Shown here piece by piece: positions 54,573 through 64,000 of a stretch of 64,000 nt of DNA. The position numbers were made by a program, and so were the translations under genes. The notes below the pieces were generated by a model. The model was not told where the DNA came from, searched no databases, and saw nothing but the letters and a program-made list of their open reading frames with translations. Source of the DNA: Orientallactaga sibirica (taxonomy: Eukaryota > Chordata > Mammalia > Rodentia > Dipodidae). Position 1 is the stretch's first letter. Every line of letters begins with the position of its first letter. The stretch is from assembly GCA_036365145.1 (NCBI GenBank), contig JAEOAD010000018.1, positions 7,706,001-7,770,000 of the forward strand, written 5' to 3'.

Positions 54573-54750
54573 ACAGTGGACTTTAAACTTCATTGTGCAT
54601 CAGGCATTCCTGAGCTGCTCATTAAAGCACGTTTCTGGGACTTACCCCAGAGCTGCTGATCCAGTAATTCTGGCCTAGGTTCCAAAAATTTTAATCCCTA
54701 ACACATTCCCAGGTGATGCTGGCTTAGGGACCACACTTTGAGTACCACTG
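54573..54750 (+). repeat. MER5A (hAT-Charlie) DNA transposon
   Basis: The inverted ends are recognisable (CAGTGGACTTTAAACTTC and the complement of CACACTTTGAGTACCACTG). The MER5A interior is also clear ('attgtgcatcaggcattcct', 'cagagctgctgatccagtaa', 'acattcccaggtgatgctgg'). This relic is shared across eutherian mammals. Confidence 0.9.
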
Positions 54751-56810
54751 TAATAAGCAACTATTTCATTTTAGCAATGTGTATAATTGTCAAAGATAAA
54801 ACCTAGGGAAATGCTATAAAGTATTGTAAGAATTGAGAAAATCCTATGAGAATGATGGCAGGCCCATCATAACCAAAATGAACATGTACAATATTTCATA
54901 TTCAGCTGGTGCTATGGAAAATACCCCCCTATCTCCAACTTCTCAGAGTCTGAGTCTAGCCTTAGTTTCCCAGTGAGCCAGGTCTGAAGCCCAGAACAAG
55001 TTATATCTGCAGCTTTCATGTCTATAGACTTGTGATACTGGATCATGTGTTCTCATGTATAGATAGGAAGATGTGTATTTTCAAAGGCTTATCTCTTATA
55101 AAATATAAGAATTTCAAAACTGTGGTGCTATAAAGGATAGCCAACTAATGAACACAATGTATATCAACTAATGAACACAGTGCACATCATATAGCTAAAC
55201 TGGGGTTTTCAAAGGGGAATCCCAAGGTTTTTGTGCCTATTTTCAAAGTTTGTTAGCTTCCATCACTCCTTATTGTTGGACTCAAAGAACACCTTGTAAT
55301 GATATGAACAGGGGATAGCGTATCTGAGCTGTGAGTGACTCCTTGTTGGCTCCTGCTAACCTCTGATTTAAGGGTAGTTTATACCTCATGTGTGGAGCCA
55401 TTTTAAATTCCAGCCTTTCTCCTCTGCTTGTGCAGAGGAATTACCTGCTGCTCCATTGGCTTCTGGAAGTGCTGCCATCTTTTCCCATGGCCGAGGTCTT
55501 TGTCTTTGCTCTTGCTGACTTAGGATCCTCTGACATCCCTGCACAGTTCATTTGGCTGCATCCTTTGAGCCTTTCTATCCTGTCCCCTCCTCTACAAAGT
55601 TCTGATTCCTCCAGCTTCTTCAACCTTTTGGATCTCCTCCCACTTCGTGTGAACCTCCTTGTCCAAAACAAGTCACCTTGCAACTCCTACATTCCTTCCA
55701 TGTCATCTGCCTTCTTCAAGGAAAGTTGAATGTGCCAATATAGAGGCCCTTTAGTCTCACCAAACCACACTTTTACTTAATGGCTGTCTCCTTGTGCAGA
55801 TTGGGCACTAATTCATACTCTTTCCAGAATTTCAAAAAGAAAGTGGGACAAGCTGTGTCCCTTTTCAGCTTCCCAATACTACATCCAGCTTGAATGGAGA
55901 AGCAATGAATTTAAGATTGGCTTATTTAAGAGTCCAAAGCAGCATCTTCATCCTCGCCAGCCACCTTTCTACTTCAGCATGGTTTTTCTGTCCTGTTTAG
56001 AATAAATTTCAATACCTTTTCTGCACGATGACTAAGAGCAAACACATCTCAGATACTTAGTCTTGTTTTTTATATGTAAACGGTGGTTTGGGGAATTTAA
56101 AGTAAAGAAAACAAACCTCTCCCCATGAAAAGTAGGCTGTCAAGACTTTTATCTCTCCATGTACTTAAAATAAAAATCTAGTGTGAAACTCAAAATTGAG
56201 CAATGTATTCTTTGTTCCAGTTGGTAGCCACAATCTCTGAAAGCAATGAATGGCATTGATTCATCCAGCAGAGAGAGCTGCTAGGCAACATATTTTATGG
56301 GGAAGGAAAAATACCTTGTTTTAATATTTTTTGAAAATATTATCCCTCCTACAAACACAGGAAAGCATATCTGAAAATAGAGTACAGCAAGATTCCCAGA
56401 AGGCAGTAGGAGAAAGTGTTAACTATAGCTAATTCCTGTGAGGAGGCCACAGAACATAAAGAAAATATGAAATTGAGAAGAGATGAAGATAATGTATGAG
56501 GACTATGAAAAATGAAGTTTGAATAGAACTTGTCGATTTCTTACTAAATAAAAAAAAAAGTAAACTGTAACTCTCAGATGTCTTCTATTCCAGTGTTAGG
56601 TAAATGCAGTGGGATAGAAAACACTATGATATGAGGTGGGCACTTACAGACTTCACTGCTAGCTTGCCCACTTTTTTTGAGTTCTAAGTAAAAAAAAAAA
56701 GCATAGCTTTGTTTTGCTTCATTTTTCTCCCCTCTTTCTTTCTCTTCTTTGGAGCTTCTTCAAAGGATGCCCTGACACTTTTGGACTTTTCCACCTTTTT
56801 CCCAGTAAAT

Positions 56811-56813
<3 letters not shown>
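54751..56813. other. intergenic, no gene seen
   Basis: A 113-codon open frame at 55388-55729 and its antisense shadow have no recognised domain. No RNA gene was seen. Possibly contains unassigned LTR material. Confidence 0.45.
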
Positions 56814-56852
<39 letters not shown>

Positions 56853-56987
56853 AGGTAGGGTCTCACTCTGGTCCAGGCTGACCTGGAATTAACTATGTAG
56901 TCTCAGGGTAGCCTCGAACTCTTAGCGATCCTTCTACCTCTGCCTCCCGAGTGCTGGGATTAAAGGCGTGCGCCACCACGCCCGGCT
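56814..56987 (-). repeat. B1-type SINE, very well preserved
   Basis: Minus-strand B1 with a 38-T tail (56814-56851) and an almost unaltered body to 'cgccaccacgcccggct'. The long pure tail and CpG-rich head suggest a recent insertion. Confidence 0.95.
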
Positions 56988-57489
56988 ACCATTTTTTTTT
57001 TTATGGCATGAAAAGGACAGAAGTTTAGGAAGGGTCTGAGCAGTATTCAACCTTTACGACCATGTGACCTCTTTTTATTCTCCATAAACATGTGACAGCA
57101 CATGTACTGTAGGAAATGAGGCACGGGAGGCATTTCATTATGATATCTAGTGTATATATGTAACATTAAATCTGAGGTTTTTTTTACCTTACATTTAATC
57201 TTTTACCATGAGTGTTTTGAAGTATAGTATGCCTTCCTGAGAGAGCTAGCAGGGATGTTTCTTGGACCTTTACAGAGAAGACCATTAATGTGCAGGCAGC
57301 ATTATGTATTTGAAAACAGAAAACTTTGTGCATCCATACTTGCGTCGCTAATGCTTTCATTGATGTATGTCAAATAATAAATATTAATGTTTAGTGAAGA
57401 AATTACACCATTTGGAAGCATATATAATGAATAGCTTTTCATATTCTCAAGGAACTTAAGCATTCAAGGAAGCTTTAGAATTAATCTTG

Positions 57490-57610
57490 AAAAATCCATC
57501 TGATTCATTGTAGAGAACACAAAACTAAAGCTTAAAGAAATTAAGAAACTTTGCCTAAAGTTTTCCAAGAAAGTAGTGACAGAATTGAGACTGGAACTCA
57601 TGTCCATGTT
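57490..57610 (-). repeat. MIR SINE fragment
   Basis: 'agaaattaagaaactttgcc' and 'gacagaattgagactggaac' follow the reverse MIR core. Confidence 0.65.
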
Positions 57611-57614
57611 CTTA

Positions 57615-58114
57615 TTTTCATGTTCTTCCTTCTTAAAATGTATGTTGTATTGTTATTCAGACGTGGCAAGGTTTTTCAGTGACAAAGATAACTTATAATT
57701 GAAAAGATAGTTTGTTATGTCTACAGTTTACAAGAGGAAGGGGCATTACATGGCATAAGAAACCACATGGAAAAGCACAGGGGTGGGCCAGAGGGACTGG
57801 GAAAAACATAAGCAAAAATCTGCACTAGTGGGATAAGCATACTTGATTGGGTCATTAGCCTAATTTCAACAGGATCTGGGGAAGGAGGGATGGCCTTGAT
57901 TGTCTGATGTCTGGCCTTGGGATGATTGAGGAATGTAGATAGTGGCTCAGAATGAGAGAGCACTCTCAAGTAGAAGGTTGGAAATGTGACCTCTGGACTG
58001 CTTAGTTTACATATAAAAGTCAAAGTCCTGGGCAAGTTCACTATCCAAAGAGATTCCCCAACTTTGGGAGTTCCTTCAAGGTGAAAGCTTCAAAATTGGA
58101 AAGTGAGAGAAATG
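57615..58114. other. intergenic, possible LTR
   Basis: Region 57720-58040 read on the minus strand is pyrimidine-rich and LTR-like, but no ends or family were found. Confidence 0.35.
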
Positions 58115-58256
58115 AGACCCACTCAATGGGAAGGAATTCATACCTGAGTGAGAACCAAATCAGAAGTCTGCAGCTTGGAAGTTCATAGAACCTAGAGGGG
58201 ACCTTTCATTGTTCTTTGGCTGAAAGAAGACATTATACCCATCAAAAAGTCTTCTA

Positions 58257-58398
58257 GCTGGGTATGACGGTACACATCTTTAATCCCAGCTCTTGGGAGG
58301 CAGAAATAGAAGGATCATTGTGAGGTTGAGGCCAGCCTGGGACTACAGAGAGAGTTCCAGGACACCCTAAGCTAGAGTAAGACCCTACCTCAAAAAAG
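58257..58398 (+). repeat. B1-type SINE (first half of a SINE pair)
   Basis: B1 body from GCTGGGTATGACGGTACACA to 'cctacctcaaaaaa', without a tail of its own beyond a few A. The left target duplication AAAAAGTCTTCTA is at 58244-58256. Confidence 0.9.
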
Positions 58399-58401
58399 GG
58401 G

Positions 58402-58556
58402 GGCTGAAGAGATGGCTTAGCTGTTAAGTGCTTGTCTGTGAAGCCCAAAGACCCCGGTTCAAGGCTCGATTCCCCAGGACCCAAGTAAGCCAGATGCACA
58501 AGGTGGAGCATGCATCTGGAGTTCGTTTGCAGTAGTTGGAGGCCCTGGCAAGCTCA

Positions 58557-58607
<51 letters not shown>

Positions 58608-58686
58608 TTTCTCTCTCTGTTGCTCTCAAATAAATAAATAAAAAATAAACAAAAAATTTTAAAATAAAGAAAAAAGAAAAGAAAAG
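58402..58686 (+). repeat. B2/Dip-type tRNA SINE (second half of a SINE pair)
   Basis: The head starts GGGCTGAAGAGATGGCTTAG, with a (CT)n microsatellite at 58559-58602 and an A-rich tail. The right target duplication AAAAAGTCTTCTA is at 58687-58699. Confidence 0.92.
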
Positions 58687-59333
58687 AAAAAGTCTTCTAA
58701 ATGTCTATGCTTATCCCTTTTGATCCATGCTACTCTCATTCATGGTTAGAGAATCTGCTGTTAAAAGATGGAAGTGAATACAAGGAGACCCAAGACCCAT
58801 CAGTATAAGAAAAAAAAAAAACTGACTACCTAGTACGAAGATTCATTGCTATCACATCTGCCAGGGCCCAGGCAACATTATAGAAGAAGTGGTAGTAGAT
58901 TAGTTATGAGTGCTGTTCTCACTGAACCTGAAAACTTCCTCCAGGGACATGGCAGTAAACACTGAAGAAACTCAAGACCCTCAAAGCAAAAAACTCAGAG
59001 GCTGCTGAGAGCTCAACACTAAAGGAGACTTAGAACATGCACTTCAAAGCTCAGGAAACATTGTGGAAGAGGAGCTGGGAAGAATGTCACAGCCACAGGG
59101 TGGGAAGGAATATCTTGAGGCATTGTCCGTCTCACAGAGACTGACTGCTGCATTCATGATACCATAGTGAATACCAGTAACCCCACTAAAGAGAGCCCTC
59201 AAGGGAGTGGGGACAGGAAAGAGAGAAGATAAGAGCATAACCAGATGGGAATATGACAAATAGGCAATATGTTAAAAATAAATAAAAAGAAAAGGTTTTA
59301 AGTTAAAATTTAGTTATTAAAAAAGTTAAATTG

Positions 59334-59601
59334 GGCTGGAGAGATGGCTTAGGGGTTAAGGTGCCTGCGTCCTAAGCCTAAGAATGCCGGTTCCAATCTC
59401 CAGCAATTCCAATCTCCAGGTCCCACTTTTAGTCAGATGCAAAGTGACGCAAGGGCACAATGCTGCACTTGACCACAAGGGGGCGCATGCATCTGGATTT
59501 CGTTCTCAGCAGCTGAGACACTGCTGGGGCGCCCATCTCTGTCTTCCTCTCCCCCACCCCGTGTCTCTCTCCAAAAAAAAAAAAAATTAAAAAAAATTTT
59601 T
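59334..59601 (+). repeat. tRNA SINE, B-box-duplicated subfamily (copy 1)
   Basis: The head is GGCTGGAGAGATGGCTTAGG. The Pol III B-box region appears twice in a row (GGTTCCAATCTCCAG at 59389-59403 and CAATTCCAATCTCCAGG at 59404-59420). A later insert reads 'aagtgacgcaagggcacaat'. The target duplication AAAAAGTTAAATTG is at 59320-59333 and 59602-59615. Confidence 0.92.
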
Positions 59602-59698
59602 AAAAAGTTAAATTGCTTAAGCACATTAAAAAAAACACATTTTCTGAGTTTCTTTTTTTAAAACAATTTTTTTGAGGCAAGCCCAACAGACTGGCCTT

Positions 59699-59915
59699 TT
59701 TTTTTTTTTTTTTTTTTTTGAGAGAGAGAGATAGAGAGAAAGAATTGGTATGCCAGGGCCTCCAGCTGCTACATGCACCACTTTGTAGACATGTGTGACC
59801 TTGCACACTTGCATCACATTGTGCATCTGGTTTATATGGGACCTGGAGAGTCAAATGTGGGTCCTTAGGCTTCACAGGCAAGCACTTAGCCACTAAGCCA
59901 TCTCTCCAGCCCTCA
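59699..59915 (-). repeat. B2/Dip-type tRNA SINE
   Basis: Minus-strand copy with a T tail (about 59697-59719), a GA-rich tract and the end 'gccatctctccagccct'. Confidence 0.92.
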
Positions 59916-60129
59916 AAATTTTTTTTAATTGAACCACCAGATGATACTTCATTATTTGGAAAAGTTTCTCTTCTAGGAATATGCATGTATGTAAGAAAAA
60001 AGAAATAAAGAATATGCATGTGAGTGAATACATGTGTGATCAGAGACACAAATACAGACATACACAGAAGTCTGGAAGACATGGTATTTCAATATAATAG
60101 ACTTCTTTTGTTCTCCTAAAAAGAAATAA
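59916..60129. other. intergenic, no gene seen
   Basis: Short spacer between two SINEs, with no supported feature. Confidence 0.5.
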
Positions 60130-60460
60130 ATGCCTTGGTTGTGTGAGTATATGTGCATGTGTGTATATTACATATATGCCTATTAATATGTGTGTGACTG
60201 AACTTGTGTGTGAGGGTGCATACACATGAGTGTGAGTGTATGTGTGTGGAGGCCAGAGATAAACAGTGGGTGTTTTTCTCGATTGCTCTTTACCTTCTTC
60301 ACTGAGACTCTCCTTGAGTCTCTCCTTGAACCTGGAGCTCAACAATTTTGCTGGTTTAATGAATCAGCTTGCCCAGAGATCTGACTATCTCTGCCTCCCA
60401 AACACTGAGATTATAGTTTCACATCACCATGCCTAGCATTTACATGGGTGGTAGAGATCT
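60130..60460 (-). repeat. B4/ID-B1-like composite SINE
   Basis: A GT-rich start (60140-60250), 'gtgtgtggaggccagagata' and 'ctctgcctcccaaacactga' on this strand match the usual minus-orientation layout of rodent composite SINEs. Confidence 0.55.
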
Positions 60461-62249
60461 TGTGCGCCAAGAACCTTATAGAATGATCCATCTCTCTAGA
60501 CCAGAAATGCTTTATGTACTAAGCACACTGAGATTTACTTGTTGTCTCTGCGTTGAACTTTACCTTGAATTTTGTGGATTTTTCTGTCATCTTTTCAGTA
60601 TTGTACAATCGAATAATTAATTAGAAAACGGTGCCTCCACATAAAGCTCTTAAGACTTCTATGTCTTCAAAGCTATGAAAAATGTCTTTTGGATCATAAT
60701 CTAGACAATCTTTCTGATTATTTATCTAAAACTAAAACCAGGAAATGACTCATTTGATTTCTACCAATCCTGGAGTGTTGACACTTTGGGCTCAGGAAGA
60801 GCCAGCTTCCCTTGGCCGGCCTCACTTGCAGGATGATGAATGAAGCTCTGTGTTTGGTGCTAGCTAAAATTTTATAGGGTCTAAAACAGCAATTTATACA
60901 TGTTTCAGGAGGTGGCTATATTTTTTTCTTTTTTAGATAGCTCTTAGTCACAGTAGGACACTCAGTATACATATATCATATAGAGGTCATTACAGAGAAA
61001 GCTTGAATTTGTGAATTAATAAGCATGCTAATGACTTCTATAAGCCTGATATATACTCAGAACCCAGAAAGTAGATATTCACTGAGTTCTGAATATTCTC
61101 AGTTACTTTTGAACCATTAAAAGATCCACTGACCTTCAATATTCAATGACTTTCTAATATTCCATGGAATATTTCAAGAAAGAAGGATAACAAAACATTT
61201 TCTTGGTTCCAAAACTCAGTGTGGGTGTTCCCCAACATAGGAGGCTAGATATCTATTTTTTGAAGCATCAGGCAAAAATTATATAGCCTTGCACATAGAT
61301 AGTCCATTAAGTTGTGAGGGGTCAAACCTAACACAAATAACAGTGGCAATGGGCCAAACCTTACTGTAAGTTCTAAGATATCTTATCAGATAACTTACAA
61401 GCTGCATCCACATTACAATTGTGTTGAGAGTTTCAGTTTTTCCATTTTGAAATATCTGAGCCATAACATGTCATGCTGTATTAAATTTAGACCTACTATC
61501 TATGTTATATTACTGCTTTCCACCTTGACAGAGGTTGTCTTATTCTCATTCTTCTTCTTGTGGCTATGAATGGTTATTGTTTAAAAGCATTGGAACAGAA
61601 GGCAAGAAAGAAAGAGAGAGTATTAAGGACCAGCTCTGTCAATTCTCTGTTGAGGCTACTCAAACAAACTTCCGCACCTCTCTAACATAGTAAACATATC
61701 TATTCACTGTTTGAAAAATTAGGTCATAATATGTGGAAAGTCTTATGACAATTTTAATGTAAAATTATAAACTATAAATAATGTACATAAAGAATTACTC
61801 AGTTTGCCAAACAGGTCCTAGAAGTTCATCAAACTCTTATCTATTTGGCTATGCTATGTTGTTCAGGCCTTCTGAGATTTAGTTATGACTACAGTATTAA
61901 CCTATGGCTTATGATAATACTGACTTTGGACTTAGACAATGGATTATGAAAGTGAGTGTTGTAGTAACATTCAGGTCCACCTATGAACAGCTCACATGAA
62001 GATCATCCAGGCCTTTTCTCTAAGCCAAAAACCTTGGGATTGTAAATTAAAAATGGCTCAGTCACAAGATGGCAGAAGTCTGGACCTCTGAACCACTGGT
62101 TGTGAGAGAAATCCTCCCGTCAGAAAGTTGTGATTGACCTTCATGTGAGGTAAAATTAAATCTCACTGTATTAACTGTTGAGTCTCAGGTGCTTCTGTAT
62201 TGTAGTATATAGCAACACAACTAATACACAACAGTTTTTCTAAAAACAT
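60461..62249. other. intergenic, no gene seen
   Basis: Apparently unique sequence. 62045-62235 has a Charlie-like flavour ('acaagatggcagaagtctgg', 'gtattgtagtatatagcaac') but is not assigned. Confidence 0.45.
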
Positions 62250-62583
62250 GTACATAAGTTACTTTCTCTTAGCTAGGACAAAATACCCAACCAGATGAAG
62301 TTGATGGAAATAAGAGTTTATTCAGCCTACAGTTTCAACAATCATGACAGGGAAAGCATAGCAGGAGCACAAAGGTGACATCACATCATTATATCAACAG
62401 AAGGAAGTAGAGCAAGCAAGCAGAGCTAGCTGTAACACTCCAAGTCCTGCCCCCAGTGACATATTTCCTTCAGCAAAGGTTCACCTCCTAAAGTTTCCAT
62501 AACCTTCTGGTACAGCAACACCCACTGAAGATTAAATCTCAAGTGAGGCTATGGGAAACATTTTATATTCAAGCCACCACAAC
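62250..62583. repeat. rodent interspersed repeat R (copy 4)
   Basis: Same order as copies 1-3 ('agctaggacaaaatacccaa', 'aagagtttattcagcctaca', 'catgacagggaaagcatagc', 'caagtcctgcccccagtgac'). Confidence 0.62.
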
Positions 62584-63024
62584 ATGCATATAAATATAGA
62601 CAGAAGGAAGTACTCTCACTGTGTGTGAGGTTGAAATTACAAATATACTTTGATATTCTTTATCTTCTTTTTATTTTTGAAGTTTTCAAACCAGCAAGGA
62701 ACAAATATTGATTTTATAACATCAAATATTATTTAAGGTAAACAAAAGAAATATTGAGATGCTATAAGGATTAAAGAAAATAGCTTTCCTATTCTGGCCA
62801 TTGTCTGGGCAGGGATAATCTCATTTCTCATGCAATATGTAAATGCAGTATCTCCCATATGCCATCAGTGTGATACTATTGAGACATCAAGACCAATCAA
62901 ATATTATCCACTGGACCTCAAAGAAGCCACACTGTATTAAGGATTGCAATATAAAGATAAGGTGAGGAGCTTGGAGAGCTTGCGGAAAAGGGACTGATCT
63001 CAATCAATTCAGAGAGACATTCTA
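62584..63024. other. intergenic, no gene seen
   Basis: No supported feature. Confidence 0.5.
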
Positions 63025-63167
63025 ATCCAGGGATAGTGGCACACACTTTTAATCCCAGCTCTTGGGAGGCAGAGGTAGGAGAATTGCTGTGAGTTCAAGG
63101 CCACCCTGAGACTACATAGTGAATTCCAGGTTAGCTGAGACTAGAGTGAAACCCTACCTTGAAAAAC

Positions 63168-63188
<21 letters not shown>
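63025..63188 (+). repeat. B1-type SINE
   Basis: B1 body with a 20-A tail. An imperfect duplication AGAGAGACATTCTA/GAGAGAGAAATATTCTA flanks it. Confidence 0.92.
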
Positions 63189-63198
<10 letters not shown>

Positions 63199-63423
63199 GA
63201 AATATTCTAGAAGGGGTATATTTTCATTCTTATGTAAATAAAGGACAATGGTGGAGAAAAAGATTCAAAAGAGGCTCATCTCTGAGAATAGTACTCTATG
63301 TTGGGCAGCAGCCATATTCTACCCTAAAACATCAACCAGAGTTTTAGATCCATCAGTTTATTTATTTGTTTCTATAGGGCTTAATAAAAAATACTGCATA
63401 TAATGAGTATAAAGTAAACATTT

Positions 63424-63712
63424 GGCTGGAGAGATGGCTTAGCGGTTAAGGCACCTGCCTGCTAAGCCTAAGAACGCTGGTTCCAATCTCCAGCGGTTCC
63501 AATCTCCAGGTCCCAAGTTTAGCCAGATGCAAAGTGATGCAAGGGCACAATGCCACACTTGCCCACAAGGTGGCGCACACATCTGGATTTCATTCACAGC
63601 AGCTGAGAGACTGCTGGAGTGCCCATCTCTATCTGTCTCCCTCTCCCTCTCTGTCTGTCTGTCTCTCTCTCTCTATGTCTCTCTCCAAAAATAAATAAAA
63701 TAAAAAAAAATT
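63424..63712 (+). repeat. tRNA SINE, B-box-duplicated subfamily (copy 2)
   Basis: Same structure as 59334-59601: two successive B boxes (GGTTCCAATCTCCAG at 63479-63493, CGGTTCCAATCTCCAGG at 63494-63510) and the 'aagtgatgcaagggcacaat' insert. The target duplication AAAGTAAACATTT is at 63411-63423 and 63713-63725. Confidence 0.94.
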
Positions 63713-63730
63713 AAAGTAAACATTTGTCAA

Positions 63731-63890
63731 TTTTTTTAAATTTTTTTTATTTTTCAAGGTAAGGTCTCACTGTAGCCCAGGCTGACCTGGAATTCACTAT
63801 GTAGTCTCAGGGTAGCTTCAAACTCTCAGTGATTCTCCTATCTCTGCCTCCTGAGTGCTGGGATTAAAGGCATGCATGACCACTGCCCGG
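63731..63890 (-). repeat. B1-type SINE
   Basis: Minus-strand B1. TTTGTCAA at 63723-63730 and 63891-63898 is its target duplication, and it overlaps the duplication of the neighbouring SINE. Confidence 0.92.
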
Positions 63891-63951
63891 TTTGTCAAAT
63901 GTTTTAAAATAATCATTTTGGGACTGTCAAGTGTTTTTAAATAATCACTTT

Positions 63952-64000
63952 GGGACTGGAGAGATGCATTAGTGGACAGTTCTTGCTGTTCAAACCTGAG
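63952..64000 (+). repeat. tRNA SINE, cut by window end
   Basis: The head 'gggactggagagatgcatta' of a B2/Dip-type SINE runs off the window. Confidence 0.75.

Larger units (their letters stand above)
58115..59275 (+). repeat. LINE-1 3'UTR, split by a SINE pair
   Basis: Sense-strand match to 28530-29240 in order, ending in an A-rich end near 59275. The SINE pair at 58257-58686 lies within it. Confidence 0.7.

Noticed and set aside
55388..55729. Host protein-coding exon (113-codon open frame)
   Set aside because: Serine/leucine-rich with no domain, no flanking splice pattern I can support, and an equally open antisense frame.

Overview
The window is mammalian nuclear DNA from a rodent. No bacterial genes, no rRNA or tRNA genes and no convincing host protein-coding exon are visible. 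The dominant young repeats are a B1-type 7SL SINE and a B2/Dip-type tRNA SINE with a CT-rich 3' part. Together with a G-rich-3'UTR L1 family, these look to me like a jerboa-type (Dipodoidea) genome. The species is inferred from repeat style and was not searched. Older eutherian repeats (MIR, L2, MER5A, L1M) sit beneath the young ones.

The centrepiece is 6.6-17.8 kb: a direct tandem array A-ERV-A-ERV-A. 'A' is about 650 bp of host sequence containing an L1 3' end. 'ERV' is the 5' 4.6 kb of a class II (betaretrovirus/IAP-like) endogenous retrovirus: 522-bp LTR, tRNA-Lys-type primer site, a 670-nt leader packed with YY1-like and CACGTG motifs, then gag, pro and pol, cut off in RNase H. Integrase, env and a 3' LTR are absent from both units. 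The third A runs straight into right-flanking host DNA with no ERV, so it still shows the pre-insertion site. The two ERV units have very few substitutions between them but many +/-1 homopolymer differences, so the array is recent and some frameshifts may be base-calling errors. Several gag stop codons are shared and therefore older than the duplication. In gag a hydrophobic extension precedes an in-frame Met-Gly start.

0-6.6 kb: LTR-like and L1 remnants, SINEs and one solo LTR with a clean target duplication inside a SINE. 17.8-44 kb: intergenic DNA with LTR fragments, L1 3' ends, a U6 retropseudogene, MIR/L2/L1M relics, hAT-like repeats and a local duplication near 41 kb. 44.5-44.9 kb: a long pure polypyrimidine TTCC tract. 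45.4-52.1 kb: nested LINE-1s; a young L1 with a 5'UTR, decayed ORF1/ORF2 and an apparent 3' transduction is inserted in ORF1 of an older L1 that carries a 51-bp coiled-coil repeat. 53-64 kb: L2, MER5A, microsatellites and many SINEs, including a B1+tRNA SINE pair within one target duplication and a SINE subfamily whose Pol III B box is duplicated.

There is no operon-like or pathway logic here. The content is the history of mobile elements, and the tandem ERV array is the item most worth following up.
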